Source: a bacterium | GTDB lineage: Bacteria > Electryoneota > RPQS01 | Reading direction: 5' to 3' | NCBI GenBank assembly: GCA_013360195.1 | Contig: JABWCQ010000003.1 | Span: 116,765-180,764 of the forward strand | Length of the DNA: 64,000 bases | In this document: positions 36,473 through 46,494 of the stretch, one piece after another | Layout of the letters: each line of letters begins with the position of its first letter | Numbering within the stretch: position 1 is the stretch's first letter | Position numbers and translations under genes: made by a program | The notes under the pieces: model-generated | Databases searched by the model: none | Told to the model about the DNA's origin: nothing | Seen by the model: the letters and a program-made list of their open reading frames with translations, nothing else

Positions 36473-38650
36473 ATGAACAAGACTCTTCGCCCCGAATCGC
36501 AACTGTCGGTGCAATCCCACGCACGAAATGGCGCGCACACCTTTCAGCCGTCTGAGCTGTTTGGCCAAAATGTCTTTTCACTCCAAGTGATGAGGCAGGT
36601 TCTGCCGAAACCGGTGTATAAACACCTGCTCGCGATTCAAGATTCCGGCGCCGAGCTTGATCCTGCCACAGCCGACGTGATTGCTGCGGCAATGAAAGAC
36701 TGGGCGATTGCCCGAGGAGCGACCCACTTTTCGCACTGGTTTCATCCATTGCACGGGCTGACGGCGGAGAAGCATCAGTCCTTTTTGATCCCGACGCAGG
36801 ACGGCGGCGTCATTTCCGAGTTCACCGGAAGTAATTTGCTTCAAGGCGAGCCTGACGCCTCGAGTTTTCCCTCGGGAGGGACGCGGTCAACATTTGAAGC
36901 CCGAGGTTACACTGGCTGGGATCCGACCAGTCCTGCATTCCTCATGGAAGGCAAGTACGGCAAGACGCTTTACATTCCCAGTGTCTTTATCGGTTTCAAT
37001 GGGCATGCCCTCGACAAGAAAGCGCCCCTGTTGCGTTCCATCGACGCCATCAGCAAGGCCGCTATCCGAGTACTTAAACTCTTCGGACATGATGCGAGGC
37101 AGGTAGTCACGACGGTAGGCTGTGAGCAGGAGTACTTCCTTGTTGATCGTCAGTTGTATCTTGCGCGCCCGGACCTGATGACCTGCGGACGTACTCTGTA
37201 TGGTGCCCGCCCGCCAAAAGGTCAAGAGATGGAAGATCACTATTTCGGTTCGATTCCGGAGCGCGTACTCGCCTTCATGGAAGACCTCGAGATTGAACTG
37301 TACAAACTCGGAATCCCGGTAACAACTCGCCACAACGAAGTTGCGCCCGGTCAATTCGAGTTCGCGCCGATCTTTGAACGCGCGAATATTGCGACTGATC
37401 ACAATATGCTGATGATGTCGGTTATGAGGCGCGTTGCTGCCCGCCACGACCTTGCCTGCTTGACGCACGAAAAGCCGTTCGCGGGAATTAATGGCAGTGG
37501 AAAGCACAACAATTGGTCAATGGCCGACGACCGGGGGAATAATCTCCTCGAACCCGGAAGCACGCCTCATGACAACGCGCAGTTTCTCGTTTTCCTCACT
37601 GCCACGGTTCGCGCCCTGCACCTGCATGGAGACCTTATGCGCGCTTCAATCGCGACGGCATCCAACGATCACCGCCTTGGGGCGAATGAAGCTCCGCCCG
37701 CGATTATCAGCGTTTATCTTGGGGACACATTGACGGAAGTCGTCGAGGCAATCGTTGGCGGAAGAAAGTTGAAGAAGAAGGATGCTGCGTTTCTCGACAT
37801 TGGCGTTACGTCGCTTCCTCCGCTTCCCCTCCACGACTCAGACCGTAACCGCACGTCTCCCTTTGCTTTCACTGGAAACAAGTTTGAGTTTCGTGCTGTA
37901 GGCAGCGGCCAGAACATTGCTCGGCCCAACATGGTCTTGAATGCTATCGTTGCCGAGTCCCTCAACTACATGGCGGACGAAATCGAAAAGGCACGCAAAA
38001 AGGAAAAGGATTTCAATGCAGCCGTTCGTGGCGTCGTGCAACGCGTTCTCGCGGAACACAAGGCTGTTCTGTTTGGAGGAGATGGTTATTCAGCGTCATG
38101 GCATAAAGAGGCGCAGAAACGTGGGCTGCCAAACCTGCGCACAACCGTGGATGCCATTCCAGCGTTCATTACCAAGAAATCTGTCAAACTCTTCTCGGAC
38201 TTAGGCATCTTGACAGAGGCTGAATTACACTCACGCTATCACGTTAAGCTTGAAACCTATATAAAGATGACAAGCATAGAAGCCGGCCTGATGTCAAGCA
38301 TGGGCGCAACGCAAATCCTGCCTGCTGCGCTTGAGTATCAGCGTCGAATCGCTGCGTCCATTGAGGAAACGGAAGATGTCCTTTCGTCGGCCTCTTTAAC
38401 GGGCCAGCGAACGCTGCTTGAAATGTTGTCCCAGGCAATCGAGCGTTTTATTGACCGCCTGCGGGAACTCGACCAGAAGCGGGCAGGTGTTCCGGAAACT
38501 GAGGACCACCTGAAAGTGGCAAAGTACTTTCGTGACAGGATCATTCCGGCGATGCAGTCTCTTCGGACTGCTGGAGACGAACTGGAAGTCTTGGTCGACT
38601 CCAACCTCTGGCCGATGCCAAAGTACCGCGATCTGCTTCACCTGAACTAA
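36473..38650 (+). CDS. glnN: Type III glutamine synthetase
   Basis: A 725-residue enzyme of the GSIII class, clearly longer than GSI (about 450-470). It joins ammonia to glutamate with ATP. Visible signatures are H-W-F-H-P-L-H-G-L-T-A-E-K-H, E-G-K-Y-G-K-T-L-Y-I-P, V-G-C-E-Q-E-Y-F-L-V-D (metal-binding glutamates), R-H-N-E-V-A-P-G-Q-F-E, N-G-S-G-K-H-N-N-W-S and N-R-T-S-P-F-A-F-T-G-N-K-F-E-F-R. The class is common in FCB bacteria and cyanobacteria. It starts 30 bases after the thioesterase gene. The symbol glnN is used for this class; the same class is also named glnA3. Confidence 0.95.
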   Translation: MNKTLRPESQLSVQSHARNGAHTFQPSELFGQNVFSLQVMRQVLPKPVYKHLLAIQDSGAELDPATADVIAAAMKDWAIARGATHFSHWFHPLHGLTAEKHQSFLIPTQDGGVISEFTGSNLLQGEPDASSFPSGGTRSTFEARGYTGWDPTSPAFLMEGKYGKTLYIPSVFIGFNGHALDKKAPLLRSIDAISKAAIRVLKLFGHDARQVVTTVGCEQEYFLVDRQLYLARPDLMTCGRTLYGARPPKGQEMEDHYFGSIPERVLAFMEDLEIELYKLGIPVTTRHNEVAPGQFEFAPIFERANIATDHNMLMMSVMRRVAARHDLACLTHEKPFAGINGSGKHNNWSMADDRGNNLLEPGSTPHDNAQFLVFLTATVRALHLHGDLMRASIATASNDHRLGANEAPPAIISVYLGDTLTEVVEAIVGGRKLKKKDAAFLDIGVTSLPPLPLHDSDRNRTSPFAFTGNKFEFRAVGSGQNIARPNMVLNAIVAESLNYMADEIEKARKKEKDFNAAVRGVVQRVLAEHKAVLFGGDGYSASWHKEAQKRGLPNLRTTVDAIPAFITKKSVKLFSDLGILTEAELHSRYHVKLETYIKMTSIEAGLMSSMGATQILPAALEYQRRIAASIEETEDVLSSASLTGQRTLLEMLSQAIERFIDRLRELDQKRAGVPETEDHLKVAKYFRDRIIPAMQSLRTAGDELEVLVDSNLWPMPKYRDLLHLN

Positions 38651-38672
38651 GCTGTTCCGACTTTCTCTTTGT

Positions 38673-38704
38673 AGCGCCTCTGTTCTTTCAGGGGCGCTTT
38701 TCTT
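38673..38704 (+). terminator. Intrinsic terminator after glutamine synthetase
   Basis: AGCGCCTCTG (38673-38682) pairs with CAGGGGCGCT (38689-38698) with one G-U, six-base loop, and a T-rich tail. The gap that follows up to 39053 holds the TonB operon promoter and nothing else recognised. Confidence 0.9.
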
Positions 38705-38885
38705 TGCTCGCCTCATTGCGGTCTCAATCAAGAGTCTGAACCGGAGTTACTACTCCTCAAATCCAAAAAACTGCCTCGTAATATGTTGAATAATGTGGAA
38801 TTATAATTTATTGCCGTTATGCTCCTTTGGCACTTACATGGGAAAAATCCGATATTAAATTCTTTATAAAATACGTCTTAATCTC

Positions 38886-38914
38886 TTGACTCCGCGATGT
38901 ATCCGTTGTATTAT
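38886..38914 (+). promoter_or_regulatory. Promoter of the outer-membrane operon 39054-48237
   Basis: TTGACT (38886-38891) and TATTAT (38909-38914) are exactly 17 bases apart. It predicts a leader of about 130 bases before the receptor gene. Confidence 0.7.
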
Positions 38915-39053
38915 TGAAATGGTCCCGGCTGCCGTGCGCTGCACCCTAATCGCTTCGTTCACCGAAGTGAAAGGAACAGTCACGGCTTTTTGTTTTACAT
39001 TCTCTTTTCTTAATCCCGGAACAAACGGGAGCAACGTCTCCCGGAGGTGCCTG

Positions 39054-42000
39054 ATGATCAAACCCTTTCCGATTTTCAAATGGATCATCCTGCTGGTTTG
39101 CGTCTCAGTTGGTTTTGGCCAAGGCGTTGGCAAACTCTCTGGCGTCATCACTGATGCCGGTACGGGTGAGCCGATCCCCGGTGCCAATATCGCCATCGAA
39201 GGAACCACTCGCGGCGCAACTACGAACATTGACGGTGAGTTCTTCATACTCAATATTCCGATTGGTACATACGATGTCCGCGTGTCCACAATCGGGTACG
39301 AGAGTCAGCTTGTTCGCGGTGTAGCAGTTGCATCCGAGCAAACCACGGAACTCAACTTGAGGCTGGCCGAAACCGTCTTGACGGGTGAAGAGGTGGTTGT
39401 CACTGCGGTCAGGGACGTTATCAAGCGAGATGTTGCCAATACGGTTCGAACGGTGGACACGCGTGAAATTACCGAGCTTCCGGTCACGCAGTTCTCTGAT
39501 GCTCTCTCCCGGCAGGCCGGCGTGGTCGGCAGTGGAACAAATCTCCACATCCGTGGGGGGCGCCGCGATGAAATCCTCTTCCTGGTTGACGGGCTTGCTG
39601 TGCGCGACCCTCAGTTTCAGCGCCGGTACATGCAGGTGCCAAAATCGGCCATTGGCGAAATGCAGGTCATGACCGCCGGTTTCAGTGCGGAATACGGAGA
39701 GGCACAGTCTGCCGTAGTTAATCTCGTGACCAAAGAGGGCGAACCTAAGTACTCCGGCCACATCGAGCACGTGATGGACATGGAGGGCTTTGGGGGAGGC
39801 AAGTTTGATGACCTCGGTACGGATATTTCGCAGGGCTTGCCGCATCAGGACTCCGACCGCAAACAAGGGTATCAGGACTACGATTATACGGAAATCTCGA
39901 TTTCCGGACCTGAGCCGATCACCGATCGGTTCTTGCCACAACTTGGCGTTGAAGTCCCTGGACGGATGTCCTTCTTTGGTTCGGGTACATTCTGGAGTCG
40001 TAATGCCAACGAGTTCGGTACGATCATTGGTGGCGACAAGTGGTTCCGCCCGCAAGTGTCCGATCTGTTCGGCTCTGATGTCAGAAAGGCTGAAGTTTAT
40101 AACAATACCAACCTGAAGCTGACTTACGACCCGGAACGGAATTTCAAGATTAGCGCAAGTTGGATGGACAATCAAGAAAGATTGAATCCCTATTGGTATC
40201 GTTTGTCTCAACGCTTCCCCTACGATTTCCCGCTCGACGAACAGACATTGGGCATGCATGCGCTTGCCTCGATTCAAGGGCTTGCTTCAGATGCCGATGA
40301 CTATCGCCAATGGACCTATCAGGATTTGAACGGCGACGGCGTCATGGATGATGCGGACCGCCAGCTTGCCGATGATGATGGCGATGGAAGGATGGATGAA
40401 GAGGCGCTGAATTGGGTGGATGATGATGGTGACGGTTTAATCGATGAAGACCTTCAGTCGTATGTATACAATCCCGAGAATCACGTCCGGACGGAACTGA
40501 TTCGCGACCAGCAAATGTATCTTACGTTGAATCACAACCTGAATCCAAGGACGTTCCAGACCTTCAAGATTGGCATTTATGATGCGTCGCGCACGTTAGC
40601 CGGTGGAGGCAAAGCCGCAAACGAATACGGAGTTGCCAGCGAACCCTACGTAGATCTCCCCGGTCCCGACGGAACACTGAATGGCCGCTATGACGCCGGT
40701 GAACCGTTTACCGACAGGGACGGCGATGGAATGTGGGACTACAACAATCCCGGCAATGCCTATCCGAGTATTAACGGATTCCATATCGCCGGTGACGGCC
40801 TCGCCGGAAATAGTCAGCAGCTTGTTCCCGATTGGGCACAATTCGAATCCCAAACCTACACGTTCAAGTGGGATGTGACATCGCAGGTCCATCCGCGCCA
40901 TCAGGCCAAAGGTGGAATCGAATATAACTACTACAATGTTGCTGCCGAAGACAGGCCCTATGCCACTATTGACAATCGCGGTGAGGGAATCTACACTGAT
41001 GTTTATCGCTATTACCCCTCTTCCGGCGCATTGTATCTGCAGGACAAAATGGAATATCGGGATATCATCATTAACGCCGGATTGCGTCTGGATTACTGGC
41101 GCATCGGAGGAGAGTCAATACGTTCTCCTCGTGCGGACGACCCCACGCTCGCGAACTTTGTGGACTATGACCCGCCGAGCAGGAATGGCGATTACTACCT
41201 CTCTCCGCGGCTGGGAATCGCATACAGCGTCACCGAACGCGACGTCTTTCATTTTAACTACGGTTACTTCTATCAGCGCGGAAGACAGGACTACTATCTG
41301 ACCGGTGTCAATCAACTGCAGACCGGTGGAACACCGATCATCGGGAACCCTGATCTCGAACCTTCCAAGACCATCGCCTACGAACTTGGCGTCAGACACC
41401 AGTTCGCAAACGACTTTCTGCTTGATGTATCCACGTACTACAAGGACATCAAGAACTGGATTCAAACCGCGTCTCAAAATCAACTCTTCTTTGATCTGGG
41501 CATTCCGCTTGCCAGCCGGCAAAATGCGGCAATTTATTACAACGCTGACTATGCCTCCGTCCGCGGGTTTGAGTTCAACCTGACCAAGGATTACGGTTCA
41601 TATCTTTCCGGACGGTTGACCTACACCTTGTCATGGGCAAGCGGCAAAAACTCCTATGACATAGGTTCTGAAGTTACGCGCTCCAACTACACGGAACCTG
41701 CAGGCGAGACTCCGCTGGCATGGGATAGGCGCCACCAGATAGTATTCAATCTCGGAACCAACTACCCCCTGAAAGGCAAACCCTTCACAGCCGAGTGGAT
41801 CAGGACAGGCTGGACGATAAATTGGCTTTCGCAATTCCTCTCCGGACTTCCATATACTCCGACACAAGTCAACGGCAGTAACATCGAAGGACAGGAGTTT
41901 TCAAAAAACTCGCCCTGGACCTACACGACCGATGTGAACATTGGCCGTCACTTCCGCATGGGCGGATTGAACTGTCAGGCGCTCTTTGAAGTGCGCAATC

Positions 42001-42191
42001 TGTTTAACGCCAGGAATGTTCTGGGATGGGACAGAAATCAGGACACGATTGACACGTACAACGGCGGCGAGCCGGGTTACATAAACGATAGCTCCAGCCC
42101 GAACTATGGTCTGAATCCGAAAGCGGGCGCAAACCCCGACGCATGGGACAACCCGCGTCAGGTTCGCCTTGGACTTGCGGTGGACTTCTAA
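39054..42191 (+). CDS. TonB-dependent receptor with carboxypeptidase-like regulatory domain
   Basis: A 1045-residue outer-membrane receptor. Signal peptide about 1-22. A carboxypeptidase-regulatory-like domain (about 25-95: G-V-I-T-D-A-G-T-G-E-P-I-P-G-A-N) is followed by the plug (about 115-230, L-H-I-R-G-G-R-R-D-E-I-L-F-L-V-D-G) and the barrel, ending L-G-L-A-V-D-F with terminal Phe. Between about 424 and 472 there is an insert rich in D-x-D-x-D-G repeats, expected to bind calcium. CGGAGG precedes the chosen ATG; an in-frame ATG at 38886 lies in the promoter itself and is rejected. The four following genes are cotranscribed. The ligand is unknown. Confidence 0.92.
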   Translation: MIKPFPIFKWIILLVCVSVGFGQGVGKLSGVITDAGTGEPIPGANIAIEGTTRGATTNIDGEFFILNIPIGTYDVRVSTIGYESQLVRGVAVASEQTTELNLRLAETVLTGEEVVVTAVRDVIKRDVANTVRTVDTREITELPVTQFSDALSRQAGVVGSGTNLHIRGGRRDEILFLVDGLAVRDPQFQRRYMQVPKSAIGEMQVMTAGFSAEYGEAQSAVVNLVTKEGEPKYSGHIEHVMDMEGFGGGKFDDLGTDISQGLPHQDSDRKQGYQDYDYTEISISGPEPITDRFLPQLGVEVPGRMSFFGSGTFWSRNANEFGTIIGGDKWFRPQVSDLFGSDVRKAEVYNNTNLKLTYDPERNFKISASWMDNQERLNPYWYRLSQRFPYDFPLDEQTLGMHALASIQGLASDADDYRQWTYQDLNGDGVMDDADRQLADDDGDGRMDEEALNWVDDDGDGLIDEDLQSYVYNPENHVRTELIRDQQMYLTLNHNLNPRTFQTFKIGIYDASRTLAGGGKAANEYGVASEPYVDLPGPDGTLNGRYDAGEPFTDRDGDGMWDYNNPGNAYPSINGFHIAGDGLAGNSQQLVPDWAQFESQTYTFKWDVTSQVHPRHQAKGGIEYNYYNVAAEDRPYATIDNRGEGIYTDVYRYYPSSGALYLQDKMEYRDIIINAGLRLDYWRIGGESIRSPRADDPTLANFVDYDPPSRNGDYYLSPRLGIAYSVTERDVFHFNYGYFYQRGRQDYYLTGVNQLQTGGTPIIGNPDLEPSKTIAYELGVRHQFANDFLLDVSTYYKDIKNWIQTASQNQLFFDLGIPLASRQNAAIYYNADYASVRGFEFNLTKDYGSYLSGRLTYTLSWASGKNSYDIGSEVTRSNYTEPAGETPLAWDRRHQIVFNLGTNYPLKGKPFTAEWIRTGWTINWLSQFLSGLPYTPTQVNGSNIEGQEFSKNSPWTYTTDVNIGRHFRMGGLNCQALFEVRNLFNARNVLGWDRNQDTIDTYNGGEPGYINDSSSPNYGLNPKAGANPDAWDNPRQVRLGLAVDF

Positions 42192-42206
42192 AGGAAAGAA
42201 CCGCAT

Positions 42207-44531
42207 ATGAAGAAATTCACTCACATTTTTGCACTCTCCATTCTCTTCGTTTGCCTCGTGACTCAAGAGTCCGATGCCAGAAGAGTCGTGGAAACTCGCG
42301 GTCCGGATAGAAGTCGTCTGAATGAAATAGATCCCGGTGCTCGGCCCGACGTCATTCAGCATGACATTGGCAACGTGTTCTTTACAATCGCCAATTACGG
42401 TCAAGCCGGAAATCCCGACAACATCCCCGGATTCGTGGGAATGGAATTCCCCATCAACAGTGGGAATGACTTCCTGTTTTCGGCTGGCGTCTGGGTGGGA
42501 GCGATTGCCAACGGTAACAGGCTTGTCAGTACCGCTACCGACGGGGATAACGGTACCGGCGAATTCTATCCCCGCAATATTGTCGCCTCACCTTTCTCGA
42601 ACACCGCCTCCAATCCCGATTGGCACATCACGTCGAAGACGATTGACAGATTCGGTGACCGTTTCATGACGTTCGGAGCAAAAGACTTTGACGAGGACGG
42701 AGATTGGGACATTTCAACCGATGACTGGGATGGCAATCAACGCGCATCGAAGAACTTCGACGGCGGTCGGGGTCTCATTGGCTTTGACGATGATAATGAC
42801 GGCCAGGTGGACGAGGAAATTGTCAATGGCCAGGATGATGATGCCGATGGGGATATTGACGAAGACACGGATATTTCTGGAGACAGCAATAGTGACGGCA
42901 ACTGCAACTACGATCCCGAACCGCACATTGACGAAGACCCTGCCGGAGACATGGCCCGCGATTTCACGGACAATGACTTTGACGGCCTCGTAGATGCCGA
43001 GGACTCGGACAACGACGGAGATTGCTGCCCAGGCCTTCTGGACGACGACGGTGATGGATTCGAAGACGAGGATGGAAATGCCCGCGGCGCGCAGGAATAC
43101 TATGCCGTGTTCATGGACGACATTCAGGACGAATTCGTGTCAAGCCCGGACGTGGACGGCCACACTCCGCTTGGCATCGTCGTTACACAGCGTACATACG
43201 CGTTCCCGGAAGCCTACGCCGGTGACTTCATTCTGCTTGACTACAGAATTCGCAATGTCAGCCCGCTCGCCCTGCGCAATGTATTCATCGGAATGTTTGC
43301 CGACCCGGACATCCGTGCGCAAGGTGAACCCGGCGACGCCGCGTCGCTGGACGACTTCAATTATTACGACCCGGAGCGCTTGATGGCCGTGCACTTTGAC
43401 GACGTGGAAGACGATGACGGGCCGGGCCCGGGCGTGTTTGCAATGCGAGTAGTCAAAACTCCGGTCGCTCTCGATCAACTTCGCGTATCGTTCCGAAACT
43501 TCGATCGCGGCTCCGGCGGAGACCCTGAAACAAACGCCGACAAGTACGACATGATGTCTTCAGGCGACATCGATCCCCTCAGCCCTGAGGCCGGGGACTG
43601 GCGCATGTTGATTTGCTTCGGCGCCGAAGCCACGGATGGCTTTACGATTCGCCCGGGTGAGACCCTCCCCATAACGCTTGCCTACATTGCCGGTGATGAT
43701 ACAGCAGACATCGGCGTCAACGCGGAGTGGGCTTTGGCAATGTACTTGAATGACTTTCAAGGTCCTTCAGCGCCCGATGCTCCGGAATACGCGATTGATG
43801 TTTATGAAGACCGTGTAAGAATTCGCTGGAAACCCAATGCCGAGCTGTCCGTAGACGCTATCACAGGCGAATCGGATTTCGAAGGCTACCGGATTGAGCG
43901 CCGCACCGGACAGATTGACTGGCAGCGACTCGTCGAATATGACGTAATTGACACACTTCCCGGCGAATTCCAGTGGCAAAATTTCAATTACGGCATGCCG
44001 GAGGACACCATTCACTATCCCGACGGAACGTTTGAATATGTTTATTGGGATATGAATCTGATTCCCGGTCAAACCTATGAGTATGTCGTCCGCGCGTTTG
44101 ACAAGGGTGTATTTGGCGCAGGCGTGCTGGAATCAGGACGAACCGGCAACACAAGGTCTGTCACCATCGCGGCTCAGGCCGGAAGTGGAACTACTTCGGC
44201 TGACTTGTCGAAAGTGTACGTCTACCCGAATCCGTACAAGGGCAGTCACGCCGGTGAAAAAACTCCTATTTCCACTCCCGCCGGTCTTGAGTTTAGACGG
44301 CAACTGATGTTCCGGGGTCTGCCCGCTAACACTGAACCCGGAAAGTGTCTCATTCGCATCTTCTCGCTAAGTGGTGACTATCTCGCGTCATTGGATCATC
44401 ATAACGGCAGCGAGCAGACCAGTTGGGACCTTCGCACGCGTAATGACCAGGAAATCGTCAGCGGTATCTACTATTTCACTGTGGAATACGGCGGCGACAT
44501 CTATTTGGACAAATTTGTCGTCATCAAGTAA
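42207..44531 (+). CDS. Secreted protein with Asp-rich calcium-binding-like repeats
   Basis: A 774-residue exported protein (signal about 1-24). From about 162 to 290 it has a long run of D-x-D-x-D-G-type repeats (D-D-D-N-D-G-Q-V-D-E-E, D-D-D-A-D-G-D-I-D-E-D) of the thrombospondin type 3/EF-hand-like kind, predicted to bind calcium. The remaining part is beta-rich. A fibronectin III-like domain occurs near 520-640 and the end carries V-Y-P-N-P-Y-K-G with a Y-Y-F-T-V-E-Y-G tail, a variant of the C-terminal sorting or surface domain. It lies 15 bases after the TonB receptor, which has the same kind of Asp-rich insert, so the two probably work together at the cell surface. Confidence 0.72.
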   Translation: MKKFTHIFALSILFVCLVTQESDARRVVETRGPDRSRLNEIDPGARPDVIQHDIGNVFFTIANYGQAGNPDNIPGFVGMEFPINSGNDFLFSAGVWVGAIANGNRLVSTATDGDNGTGEFYPRNIVASPFSNTASNPDWHITSKTIDRFGDRFMTFGAKDFDEDGDWDISTDDWDGNQRASKNFDGGRGLIGFDDDNDGQVDEEIVNGQDDDADGDIDEDTDISGDSNSDGNCNYDPEPHIDEDPAGDMARDFTDNDFDGLVDAEDSDNDGDCCPGLLDDDGDGFEDEDGNARGAQEYYAVFMDDIQDEFVSSPDVDGHTPLGIVVTQRTYAFPEAYAGDFILLDYRIRNVSPLALRNVFIGMFADPDIRAQGEPGDAASLDDFNYYDPERLMAVHFDDVEDDDGPGPGVFAMRVVKTPVALDQLRVSFRNFDRGSGGDPETNADKYDMMSSGDIDPLSPEAGDWRMLICFGAEATDGFTIRPGETLPITLAYIAGDDTADIGVNAEWALAMYLNDFQGPSAPDAPEYAIDVYEDRVRIRWKPNAELSVDAITGESDFEGYRIERRTGQIDWQRLVEYDVIDTLPGEFQWQNFNYGMPEDTIHYPDGTFEYVYWDMNLIPGQTYEYVVRAFDKGVFGAGVLESGRTGNTRSVTIAAQAGSGTTSADLSKVYVYPNPYKGSHAGEKTPISTPAGLEFRRQLMFRGLPANTEPGKCLIRIFSLSGDYLASLDHHNGSEQTSWDLRTRNDQEIVSGIYYFTVEYGGDIYLDKFVVIK

Positions 44532-44547
44532 ACCACAAGGAGAAACA

Positions 44548-45450
44548 ATGATGACGAGAACACTTACACTGATTCTGTTGGTCGCAATCGGAGCCGTCGT
44601 TTTCTCGTGCTCTGATCCTCGCTCCGCTCCGGCAACCGCCCCGGAGGCGTCACATACCGAAACCGTGACGCTTTGGGTCGATGCGCCGTCAAACGGTGAA
44701 GTTATCAGCGCCAACTTTGAAGTAAAACAGCCGCTGGCGGAAATTGACCGCCCTGGGGTGGATGCACCCGCGCGTCTCACCGTGGCGGCTTATATTCAGC
44801 CTGATGCCGACATTGCATGGTACGAACGGATCGTAAACGATTCCATACCGGCATGGAATGAGCACTTCATACGCTATTTGATTGCTATAGAAGGGCAGCA
44901 GGGTATTATTGACTCTGTTGCGGCCGTTCGCGCGTTGTGTGACACCGTTCCTGAGGAGTGTCCGGATGACACGAGCGGACTGATTCCTGCAGAGCAAGCC
45001 GCGCTTGAATTGCGCGCGGTCTATCAGGACTCCGTGAGTGCCGGACAGGCCGATACCACACGGCTTGGTGCAAATCGCGACTCACTTGGTGTCGTCCTCG
45101 ATGACCGCTACACGCTTGCCTTATGGATGGACAGCGATACTACGACCGCCTACCCCGAGGGGTTGATGGATTCACTGGGCAACATTGGCGGGCAGGAATT
45201 CTATCTTGCCGCGACAAATTCGGCGACTGGACTGAAGGGACGAAGCTTTGCCTTGGACTTGGCACAATTCGAAGCAGCGGATTTGCGAAACCCCGGTCGT
45301 CCTATCGAAATAAACTGGACCACATGCTTCATTGGTTCGACTCGCCCGTGTATGTCCGTGGGCACACATACCCTTCACGCTCGCGCAACCGGAGCAACGA
45401 CTAAAATTACCGCCGCAATCATATTGGTCTATGCGGAGGAACTGCAATGA
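44548..45450 (+). CDS. Lipoprotein of unknown function in the TonB receptor operon
   Basis: A 300-residue lipoprotein. The signal ends in the lipobox V-V-F-S-C at about residue 20, followed by a Pro/Ala-rich linker. A beta-rich domain with a V-T-L-W-V-D-A-P-S-N-G-E-V motif comes next. AAGGAGA sits five bases ahead of the ATG, which fixes the start. Its stop overlaps the next gene by four bases. No family recognised. It is one of two lipoproteins in the operon, reminiscent of the receptor plus lipoprotein pairs (SusC/SusD) of FCB bacteria, although it does not look like SusD. Confidence 0.75.
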   Translation: MMTRTLTLILLVAIGAVVFSCSDPRSAPATAPEASHTETVTLWVDAPSNGEVISANFEVKQPLAEIDRPGVDAPARLTVAAYIQPDADIAWYERIVNDSIPAWNEHFIRYLIAIEGQQGIIDSVAAVRALCDTVPEECPDDTSGLIPAEQAALELRAVYQDSVSAGQADTTRLGANRDSLGVVLDDRYTLALWMDSDTTTAYPEGLMDSLGNIGGQEFYLAATNSATGLKGRSFALDLAQFEAADLRNPGRPIEINWTTCFIGSTRPCMSVGTHTLHARATGATTKITAAIILVYAEELQ

Positions 45451-46484
45451 GAAAAATCTGCCTCCTTCTATTTGCGATATTTGTGTTGCATTTGTTTCCG
45501 CCTGGATCTCTCGCGCTCGAAAAAGTGGGAACGACTTCAATGCAAGTGTTGAAACTCCCCATGGGAGTTCGCGGCATTGGCATGGGCAACGCGATGGTCT
45601 CCGCTGTCTCGGGTGCGGAAGCGGTTTGGTGGAATCCCGGCTCGCTGACGACTGTCACAGAAAATCAGTTCCAGCTGTCGCAGATAAACCTGCCAGCGGA
45701 TATTCAATGTAACGGCATCGCCTTCGCGCGGCCGTGGGGCGAGTATGGTGCAATGTCCGTGCATGTCATCAATCTCTTTACAGATGACATGCCCGTACGT
45801 ACCATTGATGCTCCCGGCGGAACCGGAGAATTCTTCAATGCCTATGATTTCGTGCTCGGTGCGTCATACGCGCAGAAATTGACGGACAAATTCTCATTAG
45901 GCGGCCAACTTCGTTATCTGCGCAGTTCGCTTGAGGAACACAGCTACGACGGCTTCAGCGTTGACCTCGGAACTGTGTATCAAACGGGTCTCCGCTCACT
46001 TCGCCTCGGCATGGCAATTCAGAACCTCGGACCTGAAGTCAAATACTCCGGCGAGTTTCTCGACTACCGTGAAGCAGGGCTGAACAGTGATTCCGTTCCC
46101 GGAGCCGAGGAGTTTGAAGGCGCATCCCTGCCCACTATGTTCAGGCTGGGTGTCTCCTTTGACGTATGGGAAATGCTGAAAATGACCAAGTCGGCGAATC
46201 ACTCTGGCATTTTCGCGGTTGAGATGGATCATCCGAACGACAACAAGGAGCGCCTCGGCTTCGGAGGTGAATATGCCTATCAGAAGACACTCTTCCTTCG
46301 TGCGGGTGGAAAATTCGGCTATGACGAAGAAAGCTTCTCGCTCGGTTTCGGTTTGCAATTCGATGTCATGAATGAGTATGCTTTGAACTTCGATTACGGC
46401 TATTCCCACTGGAACCGAATCTCCGAAGCCGCCGACGGCTTCATGGACCAACCCCACCGATTCTCGGTGGCCTTTGCATGGTAG
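45447..46484 (+). CDS. PorV/PorQ-family outer-membrane protein
   Basis: A 345-residue exported barrel protein. Signal about 1-23. The family signature is strong: Q-V-L-K-L-P-M-G-V-R-G-I-G-M-G-N-A-M-V-S-A-V-S-G, then A-V-W-W-N-P-G-S-L. The rest has strand patterns with Phe and Tyr, ends F-S-V-A-F-A-W and fits a 14-strand FadL-like barrel. In Bacteroidetes PorV carries T9SS cargo at the outer membrane; PorQ-type members act near it. This copy is embedded in a receptor operon and may serve these surface proteins specifically. It is the second PorV-like gene in the window. Confidence 0.85.
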   Translation: MRKICLLLFAIFVLHLFPPGSLALEKVGTTSMQVLKLPMGVRGIGMGNAMVSAVSGAEAVWWNPGSLTTVTENQFQLSQINLPADIQCNGIAFARPWGEYGAMSVHVINLFTDDMPVRTIDAPGGTGEFFNAYDFVLGASYAQKLTDKFSLGGQLRYLRSSLEEHSYDGFSVDLGTVYQTGLRSLRLGMAIQNLGPEVKYSGEFLDYREAGLNSDSVPGAEEFEGASLPTMFRLGVSFDVWEMLKMTKSANHSGIFAVEMDHPNDNKERLGFGGEYAYQKTLFLRAGGKFGYDEESFSLGFGLQFDVMNEYALNFDYGYSHWNRISEAADGFMDQPHRFSVAFAW

Positions 46485-46494
46485 GAGCAAACAC

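Noticed and set aside
39105..40277. 390-codon open frame antisense to the TonB receptor
   Set aside because: It mirrors the codon pattern of the real gene, lacks a start with ribosome-binding site and resembles no protein; a shadow frame.
42780..43090. Short DNA repeats GATGATGAC-type as CRISPR or microsatellite
   Set aside because: They encode Asp-rich calcium-binding-like repeats in a good reading frame; spacing is irregular and there are no CRISPR-type spacers.
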